Shown: positions 7,633 to 15,837 of the stretch, one piece after another
Layout: the number at the start of each line of letters is the position of its first letter
Numbering within the stretch: position 1 is the first letter of the stretch
Origin: Gordoniibacillus chartarius
GTDB taxonomy: Bacteria; Bacillota; Bacilli; Paenibacillales; NBRC-103111
Direction: 5' to 3'
DNA length: 64,000 nt
Assembly (NCBI RefSeq): GCF_042432825.1
Contig: NZ_JBHLWN010000098.1
Coordinates: 1 to 64,000, forward strand
Program-made: the position numbers and the translations under genes
The notes under the pieces: generated by a model
Told to the model about the DNA's origin: nothing
What the model saw: only the letters and a program-made list of their open reading frames with translations
The model's database searches: none

Positions 7633-8881
7633 GTCTTTTGAAGAAGGACGGAGCATGCGTGTAGGAGCCGATTACGACATCCGGAAGCTCTTCGCGGAAG
7701 ATGTCCAGCATCTGCTTCATTCCAACAATCTCGCCGCGAGGCTTCGGAATAATGCTGTAATAGCTTTCCGGATCCAGGTTCAAATTCCGCATTTGAATGA
7801 GCTTCAGGCCGGTACGGCGGGCAAAATCGATCATCGCCTCGATTTCTTCCTCGCGGTCGGTAACCCCCGGGAAGATGAGATAATTAATCGAGGTAATGAC
7901 GCCCTTGTCCGCTGCGTAACGCAGGGACTTCTCCACGTTTTGCAACGTGTAGCCGCGCGGCTTGTAATAAGCGTTATAGTGGTCATCCAGCGCACTGATC
8001 GTACTGACTCGCATCAAATCGAGCCCGGCATCGACAATACCGCGAATGTGGTCGGTGAGCCCGGCATTCGTGTTGATGTTGATGTAGCCGAGCTTCGTGC
8101 GCTCGCGCACTTCTTTGATCGCGGGTATAATGAGCGCCGCCATCGTCGCCGGCTCGCCCTCGCAGCCTTGACCGAACGAGATAATGCTCTCCGGTTCCTT
8201 GAGCTGCTCCAGCATCACCTGTACGATCTCCTCGACCGTCGGCTTGAAGTTCATTCGCGTCTGAGGCGCAGGGAAACCGCTGTCGTCGGGCTGCTCCGAA
8301 ATACATCCGTGGCAGCCGGCATTGCAGGTGTACGACACCGGCACAGCCCCTTCCAGACGCTGCAGAAACGTATTCGAGGCCGTCAGGCATTCGTAACCGA
8401 GAGCGCAGTGGGACAAATGCTGGTACAGCCGGTTGTCCGGATACTGGCTTGTCAGCCTCTTGACCTGCACTTCGAGCTGGTCCGGGTCGCAATTGCGCGG
8501 ATTCCACGGCTCCGGATCGTCGGTCGGATCCGCAGCGACATAAAATCGGCCGTCCTTCCAGACAACCGCCGTATAACCAAACAGCGGGAGAAGCGCTTTT
8601 TTATCCGTCTTGACGTAGCTGGGCAGCAGCAGCCGGGTGAAGCCCTGCGGCAGCAGCGCGCCAACTGCGGTAACATCGCCGGGAACCGTCACCATCTCGC
8701 CCGTCTCATCGTCGATAGCTACCGGCATTGTGTTCGGAAGGCTGACCAGCGTCGCTCCTTCGGGGAGCGGAATCAGCTCTTCCTCTAGTATATCCGTGAT
8801 CATATCGCCGTTACGGCCGAGAGCTGTGTAGCCGGGATGATCGTACACGTTTCCGTCCGCATCTGCGTAAACCAAATTCAT
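7604..8881 (-). CDS. Radical SAM protein, substrate unknown
   Basis: 425 residues. A roughly 170-residue N-terminal region of unknown fold precedes the radical SAM domain with Cys186-x3-Cys190-x2-Cys193 (CNAGCHGC). The order continues with a Gly-rich SAM strand (ISFGQGCEGEP) and TIM-barrel strands (YININTNAGL; LMRVSTISA). Extra cysteines at 131, 159 and 165 lie before the core and might bind something else. AAGGTG lies seven bases before the ATG. It is 36 bases after rho, so it is probably co-transcribed with it, an insertion relative to the B. subtilis rho-rpmE order. The substrate cannot be deduced. Confidence 0.85.
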   Translation of the reverse strand: MNLVYADADGNVYDHPGYTALGRNGDMITDILEEELIPLPEGATLVSLPNTMPVAIDDETGEMVTVPGDVTAVGALLPQGFTRLLLPSYVKTDKKALLPLFGYTAVVWKDGRFYVAADPTDDPEPWNPRNCDPDQLEVQVKRLTSQYPDNRLYQHLSHCALGYECLTASNTFLQRLEGAVPVSYTCNAGCHGCISEQPDDSGFPAPQTRMNFKPTVEEIVQVMLEQLKEPESIISFGQGCEGEPATMAALIIPAIKEVRERTKLGYININTNAGLTDHIRGIVDAGLDLMRVSTISALDDHYNAYYKPRGYTLQNVEKSLRYAADKGVITSINYLIFPGVTDREEEIEAMIDFARRTGLKLIQMRNLNLDPESYYSIIPKPRGEIVGMKQMLDIFREELPDVVIGSYTHAPSFFKRLAADEAPML

Positions 8882-8917
8882 GGAGGTACACCTTCATTTC
8901 GTTAGTAGACAATCTGA

Positions 8918-10216
8918 TCAGGAGGCGGAATTTTTCACACGTTTGTTGGTCCCGCCGCCCGGCGCATTCACGTTCGGCTTCTCGATGGAATCGAGGAATT
9001 CCTGGTTCGTCTTCGTGTCGGCCAGCTTCTTGATGAACGCTTCGGTATATTCGTGAGAATCGTTCATGCTCTTGCGAATCGCCCAAATCTTCTCAAGCTC
9101 TTCCTTCGTGAGAAGCATCTCCTCGCGGCGCGTGCCGGAGCGGCGAATGTCGATCGCCGGGAATACACGGCGCTCCGCCAGCTTGCGGTCCAGGTGCAGC
9201 TCGAGGTTGCCCGTTCCTTTAAACTCTTCATAGATGACATCGTCCATCCGCGAGCCCGTTTCCACAAGAGCTGTCGCAAGAATCGTCAGCGAGCCGCCCT
9301 CCTCGATGTTCCGCGCCGCACCGAAGAAGCGCTTCGGCCGATGGAACGCACCCGGATCGATACCGCCGGAAAGCGTACGGCCCGTAGGAGGAACGACCAG
9401 GTTGTAGGCGCGCGCCAAACGTGTAATGCTGTCCAGCAAAATGACGACGTCCTTCTTCGACTCCACGAGACGCTGTGCACGCTCCATGACGAGCTCCGCC
9501 ACCTTGATATGGTTCTCCGGCAGCTCATCGAACGTAGACGCCACGACCTCGCCGCGGACCGAGCGCTGCATGTCCGTGACCTCCTCCGGCCGCTCGTCGA
9601 TCAGCAGCACAAACAGCTCGATATCCGGGTAGTTGGTGGAGATGCTGTTGGCGATTTCTTTCAGGAGCAGCGTCTTACCGGCTTTCGGAGGGGCGACGAT
9701 CAGGCCGCGCTGGCCCAACCCGACCGGGGCGAGCAAATCCATAATTCGGGTGGACAGCTTCTCGGGGGAGGTCTCCATCGTGATTTTCTTTTGCGGGTAA
9801 AGCGGTGTTAATGCAGGAAAATGAAGCCGCTCCGACGCAGTAGCCGGATCGAGTCCGTTGACCGCTTCTACCTGCAGCAGACCGAAATATCTTTCGTTCT
9901 CCTTCGGCGGCCGGCATTTGCCGGATACCAGGTCGCCCGACCGCAAATCGAATTTGCGGATTTGCGAAGCCGAGATGTAGATGTCCTCGGAGCTCGGCAA
10001 GTAGTTGATCGGTCTGAGGAAGCCGAAGCCTTCCGACAATACCTCGAGCACGCCCTGCATAAACATGAGGCCGCTCTTCTCCGCCTGAGCTCTCAAGATG
10101 GCAAAAATAAGTTCTCGCTTTTTCATTTGCCCGTAGGCGGGAATCTGATGGCTCTTGGCGAGCTTGTAGAGCTCGGTCAGCTTCAGAGCTTCCAGTTGTG
10201 CTAATTGCATATCCAT
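8918..10216 (-). CDS. rho: Transcription termination factor Rho
   Basis: About 432 residues: an N-terminal helical domain (LTELYKLAKSHQIPAYGQMKKRELIFAI), a cold-shock-like RNA-binding domain (EGFGFLRP...DIYISASQIRKF) and a RecA-type ATPase with Walker A PPKAGKT and an arginine-finger region. Rho terminates transcription by RNA translocation; in Bacillus it mainly restrains antisense transcription and influences sporulation. The start is uncertain: ATG 10216 is chosen by alignment memory, with TTG 10228 and ATG 10210 as alternatives, none with a good ribosome-binding site. A strong upstream hairpin (10356-10405) suggests leader control. Confidence 0.95.
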   Translation of the reverse strand: MDMQLAQLEALKLTELYKLAKSHQIPAYGQMKKRELIFAILRAQAEKSGLMFMQGVLEVLSEGFGFLRPINYLPSSEDIYISASQIRKFDLRSGDLVSGKCRPPKENERYFGLLQVEAVNGLDPATASERLHFPALTPLYPQKKITMETSPEKLSTRIMDLLAPVGLGQRGLIVAPPKAGKTLLLKEIANSISTNYPDIELFVLLIDERPEEVTDMQRSVRGEVVASTFDELPENHIKVAELVMERAQRLVESKKDVVILLDSITRLARAYNLVVPPTGRTLSGGIDPGAFHRPKRFFGAARNIEEGGSLTILATALVETGSRMDDVIYEEFKGTGNLELHLDRKLAERRVFPAIDIRRSGTRREEMLLTKEELEKIWAIRKSMNDSHEYTEAFIKKLADTKTNQEFLDSIEKPNVNAPGGGTNKRVKNSAS

Positions 10217-10355
10217 TATGAGGATCAACCACCAAACTATTAATATGATCTAAACAGTATTGCCGTAATCGGTTGGAAATAATCATATGCTGCCGGGCGA
10301 GTTTATCGCGCGGGTGCTGCGCTGCTGCGGATTGTGCCATGGGTTTACGGCTTCG

Positions 10356-10405
10356 TTAAACTCGGGTTCCCTGAATTCAACATAGCGGATGGAACCCGAG
10401 TTTAA
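10356..10405. other. 15-bp perfect inverted repeat upstream of rho
   Basis: TTAAACTCGGGTTCC (10356-10370) and GGAACCCGAGTTTAA (10391-10405) are exact inverted copies with a 20-base loop. No U tract follows, so it is not a plain intrinsic terminator. It lies 140 bases before rho in the murA-rho gap. It could be a leader structure acting on rho, a 3' end stabiliser for murA, or a protein-binding site. Confidence 0.7.
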
Positions 10406-10685
10406 AGGCGCACGCTTCGCTCTCCGCCCCCATAGCACATCCTCCGCAGCTCCGCACACTCGACGTTACTTCCAACCGGATTACGGCTGGGGGGAGGGAG
10501 GCCTGCGGCTGCGGAATCGACATCCCGCAGCGCAGGCATAAGACTAGAAACAATGTACTATGCTACAGAACTAAGGAGAAACCGCAATATTTACTGTTAC
10601 TAAGATAACCACAATCTCATACATAGACTGCGACAAAGGCCTGAGAAAAACTCTTATCCGCAGTAATTCGAAGAAGCGACTGCTC

Positions 10686-10736
10686 CCCCGCAAAGCGGAG
10701 CTGCACATCGAAGCTAAGTTCGATAACTTTGCGGGG
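10686..10736. other. Nested hairpin downstream of murA
   Basis: CCCCGCAAAG (10686-10695) pairs with CTTTGCGGGG (10727-10736). Inside, TCGAA-GCTAAG-TTCGA forms a second stem. It begins about 65 bases past the murA stop. There is no U tract. It may end or protect the murA transcript. The remainder of the gap 10217-10799 shows no convincing gene. Confidence 0.55.
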
Positions 10737-10799
10737 ACTCCGGAATGGAGGAAGTTATTTCGCCAGTCAGAAAGCCCGATTCGCAATACGGAATACTCG

Positions 10800-12059
10800 T
10801 CACTCTTCTTCGGTTCGCCACACTTCGGCGCCCAGCATGGAGAGATTGAAGACAAAGTTATCGTAGCCGCGGTCGATGTACTCAACGCCGGTGATTTCGG
10901 TCACCTCTCCGTTCGGCACGCTTAGCGCGGCGATGGCCAGTGCGGCCCCGGCGCGAAGGTCGGTTGCGCGAACTTTGGCGGCGCTTAGTATGGATCGCTC
11001 AATTACAGCCGAGCGGCCTTCGACTTTGATTTTGGCATTCATCCGTACAAGCTCCGGGACATGCTTGAAGCGGTTGCTGTATACATAATCCGTCAGGATG
11101 CTGACACCACTCGCCTGACACAGCAGGCTCGTCATCGGCGATTGAAGATCGGTCGCAAAGCCGGGATATACGAGCGCTTTCACATCGACGCTGTGATATT
11201 CGGGTTGTCCGACGACACGAATCGATTCGTCCATCTCGTAAATATGTACGCCCATCTCCTGCAGCTTGGCAGTCATCGCTTCCATATGTTTCGGAATGAC
11301 ATTGTCGATTGTGACGTCACCGCGTGTGGCGGCGGCGGCGATCATGTACGTACCGGCTTGAATCCGGTCCGGAATGATGGAGTGCCGGCAGCCGTGCATC
11401 GCATCTACGCCTTCAATGCGAATGGTCTCGGTACCCGCTCCCTTAATTTTGGCACCCATGGAGTTCAATAATGTAGCAACATCTATAATTTCAGGCTCTT
11501 TGGCCGCATTTTCGATAATTGTGGAGCCTTTGGCACGAGCTGCCGCCAGCATAATATTAATCGTAGCCCCTACACTGACCATATCAAGATAAATCTTTGC
11601 GCCGCGCAATTGTTTGGCACGAATATGCAATGCGCCGTTCTCGTTCGTCACTTCCGCTCCGAGCGCCTCGAAGCCTTTGATATGCAAATCGATCGGTCTC
11701 GGCTCAAAGTTGCAGCCTCCCGGCAAGCCGATTACGGCTTCGCCGAATCTGCCCAGCAGAGCCCCCATCAAATAATACGAAGCCCGAAGCTTCTTAACCT
11801 TGCCGTTCGGCATCGGAATCGACTTCATTCGGCTCGGATCAATGACCATCACGTCATCGTTCCACGTCACTTCGCCGCCAAGCTCGCTAAGAATTTCGGC
11901 ATAAGTGTTGACATCGCTAAGATGCGGCAAATTATCAAGGGTAACAGGGGTTTCCGCCAAAATGGCCGCAGGAATCAATGCCACCGCACTATTCTTAGCA
12001 CCGCTGATCTGAACCGTGCCGCGCAGCGGCCGGCCTCCGGCAATCATCAATTTTTCCAT
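10800..12059 (-). CDS. murA: UDP-GlcNAc 1-carboxyvinyltransferase (MurA2 type)
   Basis: 419 residues, standard for MurA. It transfers enolpyruvate from PEP to UDP-GlcNAc, the first committed step of peptidoglycan synthesis. Visible motifs are SGAKNSAVALIPAA near the N-terminus and the catalytic cysteine loop LPGGCNFEPRPIDLHIKGFEALGAE, where the Cys (about 117) is the fosfomycin target. The RSERGVEYIDRGYDNF-like C-terminal element (GVEYIDRGYDNF) is present. Position between fba and rho corresponds to murAB (murZ) in B. subtilis, so this is probably the second paralogue and another murA is expected elsewhere. Confidence 0.95.
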   Translation of the reverse strand: MEKLMIAGGRPLRGTVQISGAKNSAVALIPAAILAETPVTLDNLPHLSDVNTYAEILSELGGEVTWNDDVMVIDPSRMKSIPMPNGKVKKLRASYYLMGALLGRFGEAVIGLPGGCNFEPRPIDLHIKGFEALGAEVTNENGALHIRAKQLRGAKIYLDMVSVGATINIMLAAARAKGSTIIENAAKEPEIIDVATLLNSMGAKIKGAGTETIRIEGVDAMHGCRHSIIPDRIQAGTYMIAAAATRGDVTIDNVIPKHMEAMTAKLQEMGVHIYEMDESIRVVGQPEYHSVDVKALVYPGFATDLQSPMTSLLCQASGVSILTDYVYSNRFKHVPELVRMNAKIKVEGRSAVIERSILSAAKVRATDLRAGAALAIAALSVPNGEVTEITGVEYIDRGYDNFVFNLSMLGAEVWRTEEE

Positions 12060-12158
12060 AGAACGATTCTTCCCCCTACAAGCTGCTTACATGTCTCGGT
12101 GTTATGTGTGCGTCTATCAAATCGGGACATCCGAATAACGGCGGGATAATAGATGAGA

Positions 12159-12194
12159 GGGAAACGCCGAGCCGCTGCGGGCTGAACGTTTCCC
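12159..12194 (-). terminator. Hairpin after fba
   Basis: GGGAAACG (12159-12166) pairs with CGTTTCCC (12187-12194), with an inner AGCC/GGCT pairing. It lies about 20 bases past the fba stop. The downstream minus-strand sequence TCTCATCTATT is only weakly U-rich, so termination may be partial. Confidence 0.5.
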
Positions 12195-12212
12195 AATATA
12201 TCAGATGGGGAT

Positions 12213-13067
12213 TTACGCTTGGTTGTTGCTTCCGAACAGAAGAATCTTCGACTTCACGACTTCGACCATCGCTTTACGAGCCGGAGTCAAGTATTTGCGA
12301 GGATCGTAAACTTTCTGATCCTTCGTTACGATATCGCGGATCGTCTCCGTCATCGCCACTTGATTCTCGGTGTTGACGTTGATTTTGCCTACGCCTGCCG
12401 CGATAGACTTCTTGATCATCTCGTCCGGTACGCCGGATCCGCCGTGCAGAACGATCGGCACCGGAATCGCCGCGGATACCTTCTCGATGATGTCATAGTG
12501 GATGTTCGGCTCGCCGGAGTACATGCCGTGCGCCGTGCCGACTGCGATCGCCAGAGCGTCAACACCCGTCTCTTCGTAGAAACGGATCGCTTCTTCCGGC
12601 TTCGCCAGGTTGGCATTCTCTTCTTCAACGGAAATGTCGTCTTCAACGCCGCCGATCGTACCGAGCTCGCCCTCTACGGATACGCCCATAGCGTGAGCTG
12701 CTTTAACGATTTCCTTCGTCAGCTTGATGTTTTCTTCATAAGGATGATGGGAACCGTCGAACATAACGGAGCTGAAGCCCGCGCGGATACACTTCATCGC
12801 TACTTCGAAGCTGCTGCCGTGGTCCAGGTGAAGCGCGATCGGAAGACCGGATTTCTTCGCAGCCGCTTCCGCCATGGCTACCGTGAACTCGATGCCCATG
12901 TACTTCAGGGCGCCTTCGGAAACGCCGTAGATGAACGGCGATTTCAGCTCCATTGCCGCCTCCACGATCGCCTGGGCAAACTCCAGGTTGTTCATGTTGA
13001 ATTGGCCTACAGCGAACTTATTCGCCTTGGCTTTAGGGAGAAACTCATTCATTGAAACTAATGGCAT
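12213..13067 (-). CDS. fba: Class II fructose-1,6-bisphosphate aldolase
   Basis: 284 residues from MPLVSMNEFLPKAKANKF. The zinc-dependent class II aldolase cleaves fructose-1,6-bisphosphate in glycolysis and acts in reverse in gluconeogenesis. Motifs include HLDHGSSFEVAMKCIRAGFSSVMFDGSH (catalytic Asp and first zinc His), the glutamate-rich EGELGTIGG segment, AIGTAHG-type (AVGTAHGMY) and HGGSGVPDE. Start at 13067 follows GGAGGAAAG; the longer frame to 13169 covers the promoter and is rejected. Order spo0F-fba-murA is that of B. subtilis with tal missing. Confidence 0.97.
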   Translation of the reverse strand: MPLVSMNEFLPKAKANKFAVGQFNMNNLEFAQAIVEAAMELKSPFIYGVSEGALKYMGIEFTVAMAEAAAKKSGLPIALHLDHGSSFEVAMKCIRAGFSSVMFDGSHHPYEENIKLTKEIVKAAHAMGVSVEGELGTIGGVEDDISVEEENANLAKPEEAIRFYEETGVDALAIAVGTAHGMYSGEPNIHYDIIEKVSAAIPVPIVLHGGSGVPDEMIKKSIAAGVGKINVNTENQVAMTETIRDIVTKDQKVYDPRKYLTPARKAMVEVVKSKILLFGSNNQA

Positions 13068-13140
13068 GGCTTCTTTCCTCCTACGATTAGGTGGTTTGTC
13101 TGCGTCTCTTAATAGGGACCGCTCATTGTCATACTGCCCT

Positions 13141-13146
13141 ATTATA
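13141..13146 (-). promoter_or_regulatory. fba promoter -10 element
   Basis: Minus-strand TATAAT (13141-13146) about 70 bases before the fba ATG. The -35 is weak (TGTCAT at 16 bases or GTGTCA at 17). The gap 13150-13415 otherwise holds only short unconvincing frames. Confidence 0.5.
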
Positions 13147-13416
13147 GCACAAGTAGCCGGAAATGACACAGTTTAGCTAAGCATTTTCATAGCTTTCCGG
13201 ACAACTGCTGCGGCAACCCGGACACCCTATGATTATGCCCAATGTGCATACAGCTAAAGCGCCGCGAAGAGAGGGCTCTCCCGATATCGGAATACAGGCC
13301 GGGCGCGTGCGTTTCGCAGCTCCCGGCTCGTCTTCGACGAGGCGCTCCCTTTCAACCGGATGAGCTTCTTCCGTGCAGGCGGAGCCGCAACGGTCACCTT
13401 CCGCCGCCAGCACATA

Positions 13417-13452
13417 ATAAAGCGGGCAGTCGCAAAGACTGTCCGCTTTATT
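13417..13452 (-). terminator. Terminator after spo0F
   Basis: AATAAAGCGG-G-CAGTC and GACTG-T-CCGCTTTATT form a 16-base-pair stem with one G-T pair and a 5-base loop. It lies 40 bases past the spo0F stop and could act on both strands. Confidence 0.8.
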
Positions 13453-13491
13453 TCACTATTCATGTCATTCGAGGTTTGAACCCGCGGGTGA

Positions 13492-13878
13492 CTATACAGC
13501 AAACGTGTTGTTAGAAGGTTGATTCAATTGGTGATTGACCGCCATCCGCAGCTCATCGATATCGAACGGCTTCGTAAAGTGCATGATGGCACCGAGGTCC
13601 GTCGCTTCCTTTATCATGTCCAGCTCGCCGTAGACTGTCATCATAATAACCTTGATCGCCGGATTCATGCTCTTGATATGCTTGAGAATATCCAAGCCGT
13701 CCATGCCGGGAATCTTCATATCAAGCAGCACCAGGTCCGGCGTTGCGTTGCGGACGATCTCCAGCGCCAGCTTCCCGTTCGACGCTTGGTACGTATCATA
13801 CCCCTCGTTGCTAAACACTTCCATTAGCAAAACACGAATACCGTTCTGATCGTCGACGATTAATACCTTCTTCTTCAA
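13492..13878 (-). CDS. spo0F: Sporulation phosphorelay response regulator Spo0F
   Basis: A 128-residue single receiver domain with no output domain. The acidic pocket Asp9-Asp10, phospho-acceptor Asp53 (LVLLDMKIPGMDG), Thr81 region and Lys103 (FTKPF) are all present. Spo0F receives phosphate from sporulation kinases and passes it to Spo0B. The start is TTG at 13878 with GAGGAGG seven bases upstream, followed by three Lys codons. It lies between pyrG and fba as in B. subtilis. A sigma-H-type promoter is visible upstream. The gene is bounded by its own terminator. Confidence 0.96.
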   Translation of the reverse strand: MKKKVLIVDDQNGIRVLLMEVFSNEGYDTYQASNGKLALEIVRNATPDLVLLDMKIPGMDGLDILKHIKSMNPAIKVIMMTVYGELDMIKEATDLGAIMHFTKPFDIDELRMAVNHQLNQPSNNTFAV

Positions 13879-13928
13879 ACCGATACCTCCTCGAGTGAGT
13901 CGCAGCCGTCATAACCGTAATTTCAGTA

Positions 13929-13953
13929 ATTCGCTGTCAAGAGCTATATTCCT
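13929..13953 (-). promoter_or_regulatory. Sigma-H-type promoter of spo0F
   Basis: Minus strand AGGAATA (13947-13953), 14 bases, GAAT (13929-13932), matching the sigma-H pattern AGGAWWT-N14-GAAT. In B. subtilis spo0F has a sigma-H promoter induced at the onset of sporulation. A TTGACA (13937-13942) lies between the elements, but no -10 stands at proper distance from it. Confidence 0.6.
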
Positions 13954-14025
13954 GCTCGATTCACGCTAAAAGTTTGAAGAGTTTCCCTCTAGCACCATTT
14001 GCAGCCATTCAGTGCCGCTGCAGGC

Positions 14026-15627
14026 TTAGTGGGTTTGTTTGAAAGCGGCCTTCACAAATTCGCGGAACAAAGGCTGCGGGCGGTTCGGTCTGGAGATGAA
14101 CTCCGGATGGAACTGTACGGCCAGGAACCACGGATGACCCGGCAGCTCGATCATCTCGACGAGACGACCGTCCGGCGATGTGCCGCTGATCTTCAGCCCC
14201 GCCGACTCAATCAGGTCGCGGTACTGGTTGTTGAATTCATACCGGTGGCGATGGCGCTCATAGACGAGCTCATCCTGATAACACTCCATGGCGAGCGTGC
14301 CCGGGACGATTTTGCATGGATATAATCCAAGCCTCATCGTGCCGCCCAGGTTCTCGATATCCTTCTGCTCCGGCAGCAAATCGATGACCGGATAAGGCGT
14401 CGCCGGATTGATCTCGGAGGAGTTCGCCCCCTCCAGCTTCGAAACGGAGCGTGCATATTCCACAACGGCTACTTGCATGCCGAGACAGATGCCGAAGAAC
14501 GGGATGCGTTTCTCACGGGCGTAACGGATCGCCGAAACTTTGCCCTCGATGCCGCGGTCGCCGAAGCCGCCCGGCACGAGGATCCCTTGCACACCCGAAA
14601 GAAGCTCGTCGACGTTGTGGTCGTATACTTCTTCCGCGTTCACCCAGCGGATATTTACTTCGGTGTTGCTGTCGATACCGGCATGCTCCAGCGCCTCCAC
14701 AATACTCAAATAAGCATCGTGCAGAGCTACGTATTTGCCGACGATGGCAATTTCGGTCTTGTGCTGAAGGTTCTTCATGCGGCTGACCATGTGTTCCCAG
14801 TCGGTCAGATCAAGCTGCCCTGCGGACAAGCCCAGGTGCTTGACTACGATGTCGTCAAGGCCCTCCTCGCGCAGCAGCATCGGTACTTCATACAAAGTAT
14901 CGGCATCGATGCATTCGACGACCGCTTCCGGCTCGACGTCGCAGAACTGAGCGATTTTGCGCTTCAGGTCGTCGGCCAGCGAATGCTCGGTCCGGCATAC
15001 GATCACATGCGGCTGAATGCCTAGTCCGCGCAGCTCCTTCACGCTGTGCTGAGTCGGCTTCGTCTTCACTTCGCCTGCAGCCTTAATGAAAGGAACAAGC
15101 GTTACATGAATATACATGACGTTATTGCGGCCGATATCGTTCTTCATCTGGCGGATCGCCTCGAGGAACGGCAAGCTCTCGATATCGCCGACAGTACCGC
15201 CGATCTCGGTGATGACGACATCGGATTGCGCTTCGCGTCCGGCCCGGACGATCCGTTCCTTAATTTCATTCGTAATGTGCGGAATGACTTGGACCGTGCC
15301 GCCGAGATATTCGCCGCGGCGTTCCTTCGTAATGACGGAAGAGTATACTTTACCGGTCGTCACGTTGCTGTTCTTGGACAGGTTGATATCGATGAAACGC
15401 TCGTAATGGCCCAGGTCGAGGTCCGTTTCGGCGCCATCGTCGGTCACGAACACCTCGCCGTGCTGGTACGGGCTCATCGTTCCCGGGTCAACGTTAATGT
15501 AAGGGTCGAACTTCTGAATCGTAACCTTGAGCCCCCGGTTTTTGAGCAGCCTTCCAAGCGAAGCCGCCGTGATCCCTTTTCCTAAGGAGGACACCACACC
15601 GCCTGTTACAAATATATACTTAGTCAT
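14026..15627 (-). CDS. pyrG: CTP synthase
   Basis: 533 residues. The N-terminal amidoligase domain starts MTKYIFVTGGVVSSLGKGITAASLG (P-loop) and carries the tyrosine-rich and TIGDIESLPFLEA-like (GTVGDIESLPFLEA) segments. The C-terminal class I glutaminase domain has the nucleophile Cys in GICLGMQ and a catalytic His-x-Glu in QFHPEF. It converts UTP, ATP and glutamine to CTP. GAGGAGG precedes the ATG. It follows rpoE as in B. subtilis, with a 136-base leader that looks like a CTP-responsive attenuator. Confidence 0.98.
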   Translation of the reverse strand: MTKYIFVTGGVVSSLGKGITAASLGRLLKNRGLKVTIQKFDPYINVDPGTMSPYQHGEVFVTDDGAETDLDLGHYERFIDINLSKNSNVTTGKVYSSVITKERRGEYLGGTVQVIPHITNEIKERIVRAGREAQSDVVITEIGGTVGDIESLPFLEAIRQMKNDIGRNNVMYIHVTLVPFIKAAGEVKTKPTQHSVKELRGLGIQPHVIVCRTEHSLADDLKRKIAQFCDVEPEAVVECIDADTLYEVPMLLREEGLDDIVVKHLGLSAGQLDLTDWEHMVSRMKNLQHKTEIAIVGKYVALHDAYLSIVEALEHAGIDSNTEVNIRWVNAEEVYDHNVDELLSGVQGILVPGGFGDRGIEGKVSAIRYAREKRIPFFGICLGMQVAVVEYARSVSKLEGANSSEINPATPYPVIDLLPEQKDIENLGGTMRLGLYPCKIVPGTLAMECYQDELVYERHRHRYEFNNQYRDLIESAGLKISGTSPDGRLVEMIELPGHPWFLAVQFHPEFISRPNRPQPLFREFVKAAFKQTH

Positions 15628-15683
15628 GATATGTAGACCTCCTCATAAGTCCGCTGCTAAGATTAGTGTTGGTAATATGCTTC

Positions 15684-15763
15684 AAAAAAACAAAAAAAAG
15701 TGACACCCGTTCCACACGGGGCACTTTTATTTTTAACAATTTGTTAAATTTCTTTTAAAGCCC
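15684..15763 (-). promoter_or_regulatory. pyrG leader with CTP-sensing attenuator
   Basis: Transcription is predicted to begin at 15763 with GGGCTTT, the GGGC start that in B. subtilis pyrG permits reiterative G addition when CTP is scarce. About 35 bases on, an intrinsic terminator (AGTG-CCCCGT / ACGGG-TGTCACT, then eight T, G, seven T; 15684-15728) stands before pyrG. Its 5' arm contains GCCCC, which an extended poly-G 5' end could capture as an antiterminator. The mechanism is taken from B. subtilis; operation here is inference. Confidence 0.7.
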
Positions 15764-15770
15764 ATGCAAT

Positions 15771-15799
15771 AGTGTACATGGTACCTTCTTCCGTGTCAA
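15771..15799 (-). promoter_or_regulatory. pyrG promoter
   Basis: Minus strand TTGACA (15794-15799), 17-base spacer, TACACT (15771-15776). The GGGC start lies eight positions downstream of the -10. Confidence 0.8.
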
Positions 15800-15810
15800 G
15801 GACAATCTGA

Positions 15811-15830
15811 AGCGCCTCGATCGAGGCGCT
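15811..15830 (-). terminator. Palindromic hairpin after rpoE
   Basis: AGCGCCTCGA directly joined to TCGAGGCGCT, a perfect 20-base palindrome seven bases past the rpoE stop. The next bases on the minus strand are TCAGATTGTCC, so the U tract is poor. It separates rpoE from the pyrG promoter. Confidence 0.55.
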
Positions 15831-15837
15831 CCTTCGT

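Noticed and set aside
10571..10885. 104-codon minus-strand frame past murA
   Set aside because: It overlaps the murA 3' end in another frame and spans the nested hairpin; Ser/Leu-rich with no protein-like pattern.
13177..13413. Short frames on both strands between spo0F and fba
   Set aside because: They overlap each other, lack ribosome-binding sites, and lie between a terminator and the fba promoter.
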